Below are positions 22,716 through 34,009 of a stretch of DNA of 64,000 nt, piece after piece. The position numbers and the translations under genes are program-made. The first letter of the stretch is position 1; every line of letters starts with the position of its first letter. This DNA comes from Maylandia zebra (Eukaryota > Chordata > Actinopteri > Cichliformes > Cichlidae): positions 32,727,954-32,791,953 of the forward strand of contig NC_135167.1 of NCBI RefSeq assembly GCF_041146795.1, in the 5' to 3' direction. Below the pieces are notes generated by a model. That model saw only the letters and a program-made list of their open reading frames with translations, was not told the DNA's origin and searched no databases.

Positions 22716-23701
22716 GGGTTATGTGATTGGCAGCGGGGCGCAGTGAGGCGGAGTTGGTCTAAGGGGGGAATTTTCAAACGAGGTAAGCAGCGCATTCGGG
22801 AGCAGAGCGGGGAGCGAACAAGCAGGAAAAAATTGTGCTCTGGAAGCTGTTGCGGGTCGGTGCGATTAAGAGCGAGGTAGAACTTTAGAGGTAGCTAGCA
22901 AGAGGCAAGTTTTTGAAGAAAAAAGAGTAAGGAGCTTTCCCAATGTTTTTGGATTATAGCGCTTTTTTTTTGGGAATAGAGGGGTAGCTAACAAGTTATT
23001 CTAGGGGTTTTGGAGAAATCGCGGAGAAATTTTTAAAAGGAGTTTTGGCTTTGTTTGGCTGAGCATGAAGGGAGCCGCGGGGCGCTGAATTTGAGAAAAA
23101 AGACTAAGGATTTTTTCAGGATTTTCCCTGTTATCGAATATAAGGTTTTGGGAATAGAGGGGGTACCCTAACAAGTTATTGTAGGGTTTTGGAGAAATAG
23201 CGGAGGGTTTTTTAAGGAGTTTTTATTGTAGGGTTTTGGAGAAATAGCGGAGGGTTTTTTAAGGAGATTTCCCTGCTTATGTATCTAAGGATTAGGTTAA
23301 GGGGGCTGCGGGGATCGCGAGTTGTTTTTTCTGAGTATGAGTTTTATTCTAAATCTACAAATGCATATAAATCTAAATAAAGTTTTCCCCCAAGGCATGC
23401 AGCATGTGTTTGTGGCCATACTGAACGTTACAAAAGCACAAGTTTAACTAAACAATTTTAATATGGTTTAATACATTTTTAAACACATGAGCACAGAGCC
23501 CGAGAGAGCACGGTCCGGAGACACGGGCGCGCCCCCGCGCGCCCAGACACACAGCCTCGGGCGCGCGCGGGCGCGCGCACACACTGACCCACCACCAGAT
23601 GGCGTTTTTTGAGCATAAAAAAATAAATAAATTTTTTAATTGCTTAAAGAAATAAAAGAATGCTATTTTGATATATAAGAAACTTTCTAAATAATCAATT
23701 A

Positions 23702-23782
23702 TATTTTTATGAATATCATATTTTTATGAATATCATATTTTTATGAATATCATATTTTTATTAATATCATATTTTTATTATT
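23702..23782 (-). repeat. 17-bp minisatellite (right arm)
   Basis: Mirror of the array at 13247-13325. The outer units carry a G-to-T change (TTATTAATATCATAT), so the arms have begun to diverge here. Confidence 0.85.
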
Positions 23783-23870
23783 TAATTACTTCCTACTTCC
23801 GGACTTCCGGAGCTAATTTAATTAGGGGCTAATTTAATTAGGGGATAATTTAATTACTTCCTACTTCCGG

Positions 23871-23909
23871 ACTTCCGGAGCTCATGAATAATTAATGAGC
23901 TCCGGAAGT
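23871..23909. repeat. Subterminal perfect hairpin (right arm)
   Basis: Mirror copy of the hairpin at 13117-13155, with the same 15-bp arms. Confidence 0.9.
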
Positions 23910-23953
23910 AACCTGTCACTTTTTTTGACGAGAGGGGTATAATATCACTCTCT

Positions 23954-23959
23954 TATAGT
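23954..23959 (+). repeat. Target-site duplication TATAGT (right)
   Basis: Direct copy of 13067-13072, immediately outside the right terminus. Confidence 0.8.
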
Positions 23960-26101
23960 CATCAATGTTGTCGTTGCACAGTAAAGTGCTTAGCAACTCC
24001 CAAAGCAACTTAAGCATCTAAATTCTGAGACAGCTTTAAAAACAACAACCAAACTCATTTTATAGTTGCTACAAGACACCCTACTGTCACAGTTTAATTT
24101 TGTCAATTTAATTGCTTTTCTTTGGCAAGGTTACCTCTCATGTTTGAATAAAAGATTGATTCCAAATGCTGTTATTACAGTAATGTCTAAAAAAAAACAT
24201 AATCCCTCCTTAAAGCTGCAGACACTTTGCCACAGTCCACCATATCTCTTAAACACAGACAGGTGAGCATGAGCAAATTTTACATTTACTGCAAATTTGT
24301 GCTTTAAAAGTCTCTTAACATTATGAGGTTTAAAGAAGCATTTCTCACCTAGTCCTTACAGAATGTTTTCATCCTGCACAATATTTGTGACTGTGTCAGT
24401 AATACAGTTTGTCTCATCCAGATGACATTTTTTAAACTTTCAAATTTAGGTCCATGTTTACACTTAAGTGAGATCATGGAGCACTGTGGTGACATTACAG
24501 AGTTAATGACAGATATTTGATATCAGAAACTTTCTTCTGTCTGACAGTGGTACATACTGTGCATGGGTCTGTTCCTCTTCTTGCTCCTTTCTCAGGTTTC
24601 TGCTGTCTTAGGTATTCACTAAGCACGTGATCAGTTTTGGTCATGTTATAGATGTATTCATTGTTTGTTGTTTCACCCTAGATCGAGGTTCTGAAACTCA
24701 CTAGTCCTTCAGCTTAGCATACAGTCTTACATGGTGCTGGACTCCATGCATGCTATGAGCTTTCATATTTAGATGTCATTGGCTTATGTGTCCGCTTATG
24801 TTTATAATCCCAGCAGGGTATCTGACGCCTGACAGGAGCTGAGGCAGATAATTGGCCTAGTTGAACTAGGGAATCCTTAGGGATCAGGATTGTTGAACCA
24901 TCAGTTAGCCATTCTGGATATGTCTAATTGTGCTTCCAGGAATCTTAAAAAATATTCAGAGAAAAACGTCAAAGAATATGCACACAGTATTCTTTGTTTT
25001 CTGCATCAGCCAAAGGGATTTGCCATTTGATTTCCTATTCCAAGTTCATCTTGGCTCATTCAGTATAAAATATAAAACTATCCTCTAATTTATTCACATT
25101 GGACAGGCTAGCCATTCACCCAATGCCTGAAGGGAGATTTAAAAAGTATCACCCTGTGGTCTGTCACAGCATTTTATCTGGAATACTTTAATGCTCCTTT
25201 TATTACTTCACAGCTTTTTATGTTTGTTGTATTCATTTTTCCTCCCAGTCCTTTGGCAGCTACATTTGTAGTCTGGCATTCTTAATCCTAAGTATAACAT
25301 ATAATATTCTCAGTTTTAAAACAGAGAAATTAATGCACTTGTATAGTTCTTCACAGGTATATGCATCTGACAAAATGAACCAAAAACACAGTACATGTGC
25401 TGTTAGATGAGCTATGCTAACATTTATGAATTATGCCAGCTGTTACCCTCTGTCCAGTCATCAGTAATAAGCACATCAATTAGCAGTCTGATAATGTAAA
25501 TGATATACAATATCACAATAAAAAAAATACAATTGTCTGACCCTAACAGACTGGCCCACATAGTGCAGCTACTTAGCAATGAAAGCTTCAGATTAACCTA
25601 TCCAGGTGTTCCAGCGGCAAAAAAATCTAGATCTAAAATCTAGAGAGACAGTCTAATTTGCATTTGAAGTTAATGAGAGGTTTGTTCACACTTCAGAGTG
25701 AAACTTCTAATACTCACATGATAAATCATGTACACGCAATGTACAGGCAATAGTTGCACACTAGAAAGCAATGTTCAAAAGCATTGTGAATCAGTGCCTC
25801 AGACAGGCTACAGCAGACAAAGTGTTCAGTAAATCTGCCATAAGAGAGGCAACAGGAACACTATACAGAGTGCACACCTTCATTCAATTGAGAGATATCT
25901 CGGAAACTGTATTACAAAGAACACAGACAGAGAGGTCCTGTTTAGGTATAATATGATGAAAAGGAATGCTCTGAACCTTCCAGTGTCAGAAAAATTGTTT
26001 TTCTTTTGAATATATTTCTTTCCCATTGTCTGTTATTTAATCAAATTTTGTTGTTGCTTCAATTGAAATGTCACTTGAATCAGTTTTAGTGCCTAACAAT
26101 G
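23960..26101. other. Background DNA, no gene seen
   Basis: AT-rich sequence with short open frames only. No repeat boundary or RNA gene is recognised. Confidence 0.45.
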
Positions 26102-26109
26102 CTATAAGG

Positions 26110-26375
26110 CAGCGGTCCCCAACCTTTTTTGCGCCACGGACCTTTAAGGTGTCGTGGATAAATACAACAAAATAAAAGTAGTATCACTACTGAAAAATAG
26201 AAGTGTTATTCATAACACACGTAAAAAGACCCAGGAAAACCGAGTTAATGATAAAAATGATAACAAAATAACGCTGGAAACCGATAGAAACCCTGAAAAC
26301 CATACATTTCACACCTGAGCCTCAACTCTCGCTGCCCGGTACCAAACGACTCACGGACAAGGCTGGGGACCGCTG
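26110..26375. mobile_element. Small hAT-type MITE
   Basis: Ends CAGCGGTCCCCAACC and GGCTGGGGACCGCTG are inverted repeats. The flanks CTATAAGG (26102-26109) and CTACTTGG (26376-26383) agree at six of eight positions, consistent with an aged 8-bp duplication. At 266 bp it encodes nothing. The 'GGTCCCCAACC' end is a widespread vertebrate hAT terminus. Confidence 0.8.
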
Positions 26376-26980
26376 CTACTTGGTAAACCTTGAGAATGAG
26401 TTTGGGAGTTTGAGCAAGGCGATGATGTAAAACAGGCAAATGTTGCTAAATAAACTTGGCATAAAAAGTAAGCAAATGTGTGTTTGGTTATTATTATAAA
26501 TTTTTTGTACAATGCATCTTGGCAATACATCTTATACCTTTGGAAAGCCTGTTTATTCCCCCTTAAACTGTGCATTTGTGGGTTGAACTCTAGAGTCGAG
26601 TATGTGGGCTGTGCCCATGAAAAAGCTAAATCTTCTTTGCTGCTGCCAAGCAGCTCATTCTGCTTTTGACTCTCATTTGGTGTTGTTTATTAGATTGATT
26701 GGTTGTGTGAAGACACAAGATATGCTGACTACCTAACAACTTCTTCATTTAACAAACAGCAGTTTCAGTAGCATGTGGAAAATATAATACACACAACACA
26801 CAGCCACACCAGCCCGGTACCTCCTCCTCATGCTGGTAACCAGTTTGATCACTTGCTACTGTTGGCCAGCCCATTCTTCAACCATTATTGTTGCAAGTCA
26901 GCCAATGAGGTTGTGTTGGTCACTCCAGCACAAACAGGAGAACCAAGCTCTCACATGGGTTCAAGTGTATTCAGTAAGTA

Positions 26981-27240
26981 CAGTGGTCCCTCGTTTATCC
27001 CGGGAGTTACTTTCCAAAAATAGGTGAAATCCGCGAAGTAGCCAGCTTTATTTTTTACAATTATTATAGATGTTTAAAGGCTGTAAAACCCCTCACTACA
27101 TGCTACACTTTTCTCAGACAGGCATGAACATTTTCATACTTTTCTCTCTTGTTTAACCTCTTAAGCCCCAAGCCTACCTGATCTCCTGCCTTTTGCCCCC
27201 GTATCAGGGGGCGTTGGGGCTTAAGAGGTCAAACACTCTC
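26981..27240 (+). mobile_element. Truncated DNA-transposon end with nested MITE
   Basis: CAGTGGTCCCTCGTTTATCC follows TA and continues with GGTGAAATCCGCGAAGTAG. I recognise this as a recurrent terminal sequence of non-autonomous fish transposons with a TA target, possibly Tigger/pogo-related. No inverted partner end was found nearby, so the element appears truncated. Confidence 0.45.
27153..27232. mobile_element. Palindromic TTAA MITE (~75 bp)
   Basis: CCTCTTAAGCCCCAA on the left is inverted as TTGGGGCTTAAGAGG on the right. TTAA precedes it (27153-27156), and TCAA, a decayed copy, follows. It belongs to the same general type as 284-441. Confidence 0.65.
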
Positions 27241-28158
27241 AAACCTTCAACTCCAGTATTATAGAATGAAACCAAAGGTCAAACCCTGTTTTTTTGGGTC
27301 CACAACATGGAAATAGAGCAGCTAAAGGTGCGAAAATGTGACGTCGCCAGCCATCGACTGGCTGGTCAGTAGTGTCACTCAATGAGTCATGAGAGACCTT
27401 TTCACAAAAATCAAAACCGCCATTTTTGAAACCCAGTAACGAGGGAAATGGCAACAAAAAACAACACTGTGGTCCCTCAAGTCTGACAAAAAGCCACAGA
27501 CCGAGCAGCAGGTATATTCTTGCCTTGAACTCCACCTTTGTTGTAGCATTCATGTCACATATTAATTACGCTCGGACGTGTTGCTATCACAACAACCACA
27601 CACCTCGGAAAACCAGTTGATCTCAGGCTGGTTTTCCGGGGTGTGTGGAAAACCAGTCTAGGAGAAACCAGCCATGGAGATCTGTGGTGAGTCGATCAAA
27701 AATCTAAAAGAAATCTAAAAGAAAAGGGGCCTAGATGTGATGCCAATAGGGCACCTGATTGTCAACACCTGAGGTACGATAAACTCAAAATAAGAGTCAT
27801 AAGCAGAATAAAGCTGTTTGGCATTGGCAAAGAAGATTTGGCAAGTTTTTGGCATCATTTACAGGGAGATAACTAGGTTTTCCAACACCAAGGTTTATTG
27901 CCAAGAAGCTTTTTTACAGCAAAGGATTAATCAACCAAACACAAGTTTCCTTATTTTAAGTTTTTAAATAAATAATATCAAATATTATATAAACAGTACT
28001 GTTCCACCTCTGCTCTGTTGTTGTCATGTTTAGGTCTGATTTTTGTGATAATATTGAGTTTTGATTTTATTCTCATTCTTTTTTCTGTCTCTAGTGTCTC
28101 GTGTGTTTCCCTGGATTTGGCTCCCTTCACTTCATCTGTGTTTGGGACTTCTTCTAAC
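27241..28158. other. Background DNA, no gene seen
   Basis: A local inverted motif GGAAAACCAG / CTGGTTTTCC occurs near 27606-27657. Nothing else is supported. Confidence 0.4.
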
Positions 28159-30685
28159 CAGGCCCTATTCCAGGAAGCATGTTCAACATTTTAAACTAAA
28201 TTTAAACTCAACTCAAACTTTATTAACTCTGACATCGTCTACTCATTTCAGAAACTTGGCGTGTATAACTAGAGAAAAGAAAGCCATCATGAGCTGTGGC
28301 CATGATTCACTATAGTAATGTGTAAAGAAAGAGCAACAGCTAAATTTTAATCCAGTGGAACAAGGGATCTCAATATGTGTCACTAAGGAACATGACGTTT
28401 ATCTTAAACAGGATGCAATTATTAGTTTGATGAAAATGTAGATAATAGAAGCTAATATCAGTCTTCACTGATTGATGATGGCTCCCTCACAACAGTAGAA
28501 GAGATATTTTGCTGAGTGGCTGTTAATAATAGAGAGCGTTAATAAAAGAAAATTAATGTTCAATTAATGTAAAGTTTTATAAATAAAGAAAATGTGTCAA
28601 AAAAAAGTTTTTACAAAACTATGTGCATGATAGCCTCCTAGATTTGAATAATTTCAATATGAATTTGGAAAGATAAGCCATTTTGAATAAGGAATAGAGA
28701 TCGTGTCTGGACAAAACGAGGGCACAATGAACAGACCCAGTATGTCTCTATTTTCCTTATCTATTTGAGATCTCTGTTGCTGTCCAAATGACTCTGACCA
28801 AGGCACAGTTTGCTGTCTGCATATAAGAGGTCACTTTAAAACATGTTTAGTTCGGTTTTATAGTCTTAAAGTCATTTCAGCCTCGACTTCACTTTAATCC
28901 ACACACCATCTTGATGATCTCACCTGTGACAAACGTTTTTCCATCAATGTGACTGATTATAATAAGTCAGACTCGTTTCCATTAGGTAATAGACTCCGTC
29001 AGAGCTGCCCTTTATCAGTGATTCTGTTCGGAATTTTTATGGACAGAATTTCTAGGTGTAGCCAAATAGCCGAAGGCTTCCACTTCCGTGGTCTCAGAAT
29101 TACATCTCTGCTTTTTGCAGATGATGTGGTTCTTTTGGCTTCATCGGATGATGGCCTCCAGCTCCCACTGGAATGGTTCATAGTAGAGTGTGAAGCAGTG
29201 TGAAAGAGAATCAGCACCTACAAATCTCACGCCATGGTCCTCAGCTGGAAAACATTTGAGTGCCCACTCCAGGTTAGGGAAGGGTTCTTTCCCCAAGTGG
29301 AGGAGTTCAAGTATTTTAGGTGTCTTGTTCATCAGTGCCAGGAGAATGGAGCAGGAGAGTGACGTGGATGCTGTAATTGTCTGCCGTGGTGAAGAGAGAG
29401 CTGAGTGTAAAAGCGAAGCTCTCGATTTACCAGTTGATCTATGTCACTACCATCACCTACGGTTACGAGCTGTGGGTAGTGACCGAAAGAATGAGATCGC
29501 GGATACAAGCGGCAGAAATGGACTTCCACCGAAGCGTGGCTGGCCTCTCCCTTAGAGATAGGGTGAGAAGTATGGCCATTTGGGAGGGGCTCAGAATAGA
29601 GCTGCTGCTCCTCCACATCGAAAGGAGCCAGTTGAGGTGGATGAGGCATCTGCCAAGGATGCTTCGTGGGCACCTCCTAGGTGAGGTGTTCCGAGCATTT
29701 CCCAATGGGAGGAGTCCCTGGGGCAGACCCATGGAGGGATTCTATCTCTCGGCTGGCCTGTAAACGCCTTGGTGTTCCCAGACAAGCTAGAGGAGGTGGC
29801 CGGGGAGAGGGAGGTCTGGGCTTCTCTGCCTAGGCTGGCCCCGGATAAGCGGAAGAAGATGGGTGGATGGAGATAAGTTTTATTTAAATAAAACGTATTT
29901 ATTATTTATCTTTTATATTCTAACTGGGCACTCAAAACATGTTTACAAGCCTCAGTCACCCAATTGCGTACTCGCTGATATATGTAAGGGTTTTTTTCTT
30001 TTTTTCTGTACCCAAGCACCTTGTCCAACATTCACACACACAGTCACACTTCAATGGATGTATTAGGGGCAACTCTGGGCTTGGTATGTTGCCCAAGGAC
30101 ATGCAGACTGGAGAGACCCGGGATCGAGCCATCGATTTTCCAGTTGGTTGATGATCCACTCTACCTCGTGAGCTGCAGCCGCCACGACAGTGATTGCTAC
30201 AGTAATATACAGTATGGTAAATGATCCAGTGATGTACAATAGATGTTTCCAGTGCAAGAAAATGGGCCTAACAGCTCTTACTACTAACAGTTACAGACTG
30301 CAATGCAGTTGCTTTCTCTGTCCTTACGTTGACGACTGATTAGTAGAAAAAATAAAAATAAGGATGTCGACATGGGATTTCGCGGATTGCAAAAATGTAA
30401 ATTTATGCAGATTAATTTGCTCTGCTATGCTCTTTGATGGCGACTTTCTGAATGAAGACATTAAAAATTGTGTCAGTCAGAAGTTTCAGGTGCAACAGGA
30501 GGGAGGAGTCAGAAAGAAAGTTTGTTGAAGAAAACCTTCCAGGGAGCAGGTTAAGTTCACAAAGTCTGACAAAGTTTGTACAGTTTTACTTAACTCTCTT
30601 TCTGGAACAGAAAAACCCAGAGTTTCCCTCAACTCAGCCTTAACAATCAAGGTTGTTAAACCCGCTTCTTGGAATAGGGCCCTGG
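28159..30685. mobile_element. Non-autonomous transposon with 'GGCCCTATTCCA' ends, split by a LINE
   Basis: The left end CCAGGCCCTATTCCAGGAAGC (written here over two pieces: CCAGGCCCTATTCC then AGGAAGC) is matched by the inverted right end GCTTCTTGGAATAGGGCCC at about 30664-30683. Inner sequences near both ends contain AAACTCAGAG/AACTCAG-like repeats. The distance is inflated by the LINE copy at about 28930-29880. No clear duplication or transposase is seen, so the superfamily is undetermined. Confidence 0.45.
28930..29880 (+). pseudogene. LINE reverse-transcriptase remnant
   Basis: This is the 3' part of a non-LTR retrotransposon ORF2, which would copy its RNA into target DNA. The frame at 28949-29203 carries RLRQSCPLSVILFGIF and LLFADDVVLLASS, the latter being the catalytic [F/Y]ADD box. 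After stops and frameshifts, 29377-29763 carries VVKRELSVKAKLSIYQ, RSRIQAAEM, LRDRVRSM, LLLHIERSQLRWMRHL and NGRSPWGRP, the region after the polymerase. The 3' tail near 29850 (GGATAAGCGGAAGAAG, then GGATGG) is the usual end for this fish LINE. The same family recurs at 52440-53030. The clade is probably RTE/Rex-like but not resolved. The copy is 5'-truncated and inactive. Confidence 0.85.
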
Positions 30686-33600
30686 AAGAGGGCCCAGTTC
30701 TTCTTTATATGTTTCATTCTCAACAGCATGTATCACTCACTCTTCAATGCTGCTCCAAGTGACCTTCCAATTCATACTTCTTACAAATGCTCTACATTCT
30801 GAAACAGCACGAGATATTTATAGCAGCCATGAGAATAAAAGATAATTTAAAATACTATTTATTCTAAAAATCATTTTCAGTAGTGTGCTTACAATAGTTG
30901 ATAGACATCAAAGGGCAGTGATCTCAGGATTTCTGTTGTAGCTTACAGTTTTGTTCCCTTGTATTCTCCCCTACATATTCAGTGAAACTGAGACAGGCAA
31001 TGGTGTGCTATTTAGTGGCTTTAATGACAAACTTTCAACTACAAATTTTCAAATGAAGCTTGGCAGGGTGTGTACAACAGAACTCTAGTTGATTTGCATT
31101 AACATTAAACATAGCTAACAGAAAAAATAAAACTAGCATAAATTAAAAAAAAAAAACAACACCTGTGAATTTCAGCTGAGGGGCATTTTTCTGGCACTTA
31201 GTCCTGTTAGCTACTCGTTTTACTGTGGTTCAATTTTTTTCCCATTTTAAAATAGAGTATCCAAAATGTTTGAGTTTGAGTACTCAGTCAAGGGAAAAGT
31301 TAAACTGAAAATCAGTTGAAAAATGTACAAGAAGCTGCTAGCATTATTTATGAGCCACTGGACAAAGAGAAGAGGTCATGCTGATAGACATGGTTATGCC
31401 ACATTAGTCTTCTATCAGCAGGCACCTTCAGAGCCACAGGCTGTCCAGATACACTCTGCTGCCCATTGCATTATATAGTTTTCACAAAGTAAGTTAGAAA
31501 CCAATTAGGTTTTTGTATGTGTAAGATCTGAATCAACAACACTTTTGAATCATACATAACACAGAAGATCATAGTTAACTTATTTCAAAGCATAGCTGAT
31601 TGTATTTTTTTTTTCATTAATTTGATTCATTGTACCCATCCAAACTATTTGTTTTGGTTTAGGAAATGGTTCTGAATAAAATGTACCCTTTCTCAACATT
31701 AACAACAAGTTTAAAGGTTTTTCTACACACGAAAAAACAAAGGTTTTGAAGGGAAACTGGATATGTTGCTGGACATGGAGGTGCAGGTCATGAGATATGC
31801 ACCACACTGGTTGTTGTAACTGACAGGAGCCCAGGGTGCTGCAAACAAAAAAAATCATGCCCACCTTTGTTGTCTATAAGGGATCCCTAAGAAAATGTCT
31901 AGATTTTAAAAAATTGCTGCTCCTTTAAATGTGACATCAGTGACAGTGTGAAGTTGGTACACACAGATAAAGCAGGTGTAAGCACTTACAAAGTTGTTTG
32001 GAGAGTAGAAACTCATTAAATAATGCTCATCTGCACTGGCTAGACACATGTCAGAGAACATTTATAATACCATGTCACATATTCTATATTTCATGTTATT
32101 TCAAATTATGAAAAGATAGTCTAATATGTAAATGTCATTTTTTGATTCATATTTTTAGCCTTTTCTACTCCATACAATTGAAATGCTCTCATGCATTATA
32201 TGACTGCCACTTTGTCCTCCCAGTCTGATTAATCAATCATTTATCTTAATCATCTTGTTTTCCTGTCTTGTTTTTGGGGCTTTTTTTTGTTAACAAATCT
32301 CTTTTGCCTATCAGCTGTCCAACATATTACCAAACATTTAAAATCTCCTCATGCACATTTAAAAATAATTAATTCATTAATGCAGCCATAGGAATCCTCC
32401 AATCACAGTGTAATTAAAATATAATTGTAAAGTTCTGGTTCCACGCTCAGTTTCATACTTCATCTCTACCACACACATATATGCATGCACATAATCACAA
32501 AATAGATGCAACATGCATCACGTAATGGAAGATTTTAAGGAAAAACTTTTGCCAACACCAAAAACACCACTTGATACACTTTATTTTTGGTGTTTAAGCC
32601 AAAAATAAAGTGTATAAAGTGGTGAAACATTTCATTTCATTAAGTAAAATAATTTGCATTATCTTCAAAATGGCTGATGTGGCCTTTTTTCAAAAATAAT
32701 TAATACAATCTGAGACACTGATATGAAGCCATAAGGAGAAAAGTGATTGACCAAGTTGGGAAAAATGATAAAATAACGTACACATGATAAGACAAAAAAG
32801 TATACCTCTGAGGTCTGCCTGTCCTACCCCATTTGATAGGATTAACTTTAAATTAAATGGCTTTTCTAACTAAAAATGTCATGGTTTAAGGGGCTCTGGC
32901 AGCCAGCCCTAATATAAATTTCCATCTGTAAGGCTTACAGCCCCACAAAGTTTCAAGCAAACTGGCAGAAGCTGACAGTCTGTTTCTTCTCTCTGTGTCA
33001 TTGTTTGAAATCCCAAATTTTGGATTTGTAAAAGGGGGAAATATTTGTTTGAGAGTGCAGCGTAGCCATACTCAGTAGGCAGTAGAAGGAGAGTGAGATG
33101 ACATAGCAGGTGGAATCAAAACCAATTACAGCTTTTGGGTATTGGTTTTAGAAGTTTTACAGGTGGCAGCTGCAATTGGGATGGCAGAAGAAAGCAAAAT
33201 AAAAGGCTGGATGGAAGGAGCAAGGGATGATGTAGATGACAGAAGAGGGAGTGTGCTCCTAGAAACGCCTGTGAAAATCAGTGGCCCCCTGGGAGACCAG
33301 CTGAGCTCAATTACCAGGAGAATACAGTTGCAAGGGGAAGCCGAACGGATACAGCATCGATCTGTCACACAGTGACAGCAGGGAAGAGAGCACGGGCAGA
33401 GGGGGAGGGGTGAGCAGCAGACTAGAAACACAGGGTGGAAAAGAAATGAATCTGGAAAAGGGTGCAAGCCAGAAGACACATAGGGGCAAAAAGAGGCACG
33501 AGCAAAACAAATTCTACTATTTAGGGTGAATTACACTACCCTAAGTATGCTATTGTCGCTGTAGTTTATTTATTCCAAACAGTTTTCTCTAAACCAAATG

Positions 33601-34000
33601 AATCATCTGAATTATTAGATTGTATCTGGAGTATGATGGGGGAATTAAAGCAGTCGCTTGCATAATGCTAAAAGATGAAAAAAATCACATTCCTCGTGTT
33701 CCATTGCAAATAATAGTTAAAATAGGAGAGACACCCATTAGCATCTCTGCACTATCTATCTGAAAATATTGCTAGACCATAACAAGAATCATTTCATGAC
33801 TGCTATTTTGCTGTTCCAATTTTCTCAGTTTATTTTGATATCTGCAGGTCTTTTTATTTCCTCTCTTGAAATGTTGGTGCCAAACACACTATTGGGCTTA
33901 GCAGTTTAACACATTATGAACTCAGATTTCTGTCAGATTTACATATTTTCTTTTTTAGCTATTAGTAACGAGTGAATTGTAATGTTCATCCACATAAATA
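30686..34000. other. Background DNA with one hairpin
   Basis: No gene is supported. A frame at 33142-33375 on the plus strand has no known domain. The hairpin at 32565-32624 is listed separately. Confidence 0.4.
32565..32624. repeat. 26-bp-arm hairpin
   Basis: CACCACTTGATACACTTTAT and onward to TTTTGG pairs with CCAAAAATAAAGTG and onward to GTGGTG, around the loop TGTTTAAG. The pairing has one mismatch. It is too short for a typical MITE and shows no target duplication. Confidence 0.8.
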
Positions 34001-34009
34001 ATATATTTC

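Larger units (their letters stand above)
13073..23953. mobile_element. Giant 10.9-kb element with 3.3-3.8-kb inverted arms
   Basis: The left terminus AGAGAGTGATATTATACC is matched exactly by the inverted right terminus. Both are flanked by the same 6-bp direct repeat TATAGT (13067-13072 and 23954-23959). The arms, 13073-16373 and 20166-23953, are near-identical inverted copies with scattered single-base differences, one ~460-bp block and one ~46-bp duplication present only on the right. The centre, 16374-20165, is unique. The shared duplication argues that the whole 10.9 kb inserted as one unit. A 6-bp duplication, AG start and long inverted repeats are Polinton/Maverick traits, yet no polymerase, integrase, ATPase or cysteine protease is visible, so it would be a non-autonomous or unknown type. 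Confidence 0.85.
20166..23953 (-). repeat. Right inverted arm of the giant element
   Basis: The 3788-bp arm is the inverted copy of 13073-16373. It is longer because it keeps about 460 bp at 21749-22208 and has a tandem duplication of about 46 bp at 23174-23266 (TTATTGTAGGGTTTTGGAG repeated). Since the extra block carries exons in phase with exons shared by both arms, the right arm probably shows the older state and the left arm the deletion. Confidence 0.9.

Noticed and set aside
22683..22880. Open frame on the plus strand of the right arm, mirrored at 14118-14315
   Set aside because: It has no ATG start and a basic, low-complexity composition. Its presence in both arms follows from the arms being copies.
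13073..23953. Two independent insertions of one 3.3-kb element in opposite orientation
   Set aside because: Neither arm has a matching duplication on its inner side, while the outer ends share TATAGT. One composite unit explains this better, though it is not proven.
13073..23953. Pure assembly artefact (false inverted duplication)
   Set aside because: The arms differ by a ~460-bp block, a ~46-bp duplication and point changes, and a target duplication flanks the whole. An artefact would be expected to give identical arms.
33142..33375. 77-codon plus-strand frame
   Set aside because: No known domain and no retroelement context, so it is left as background.
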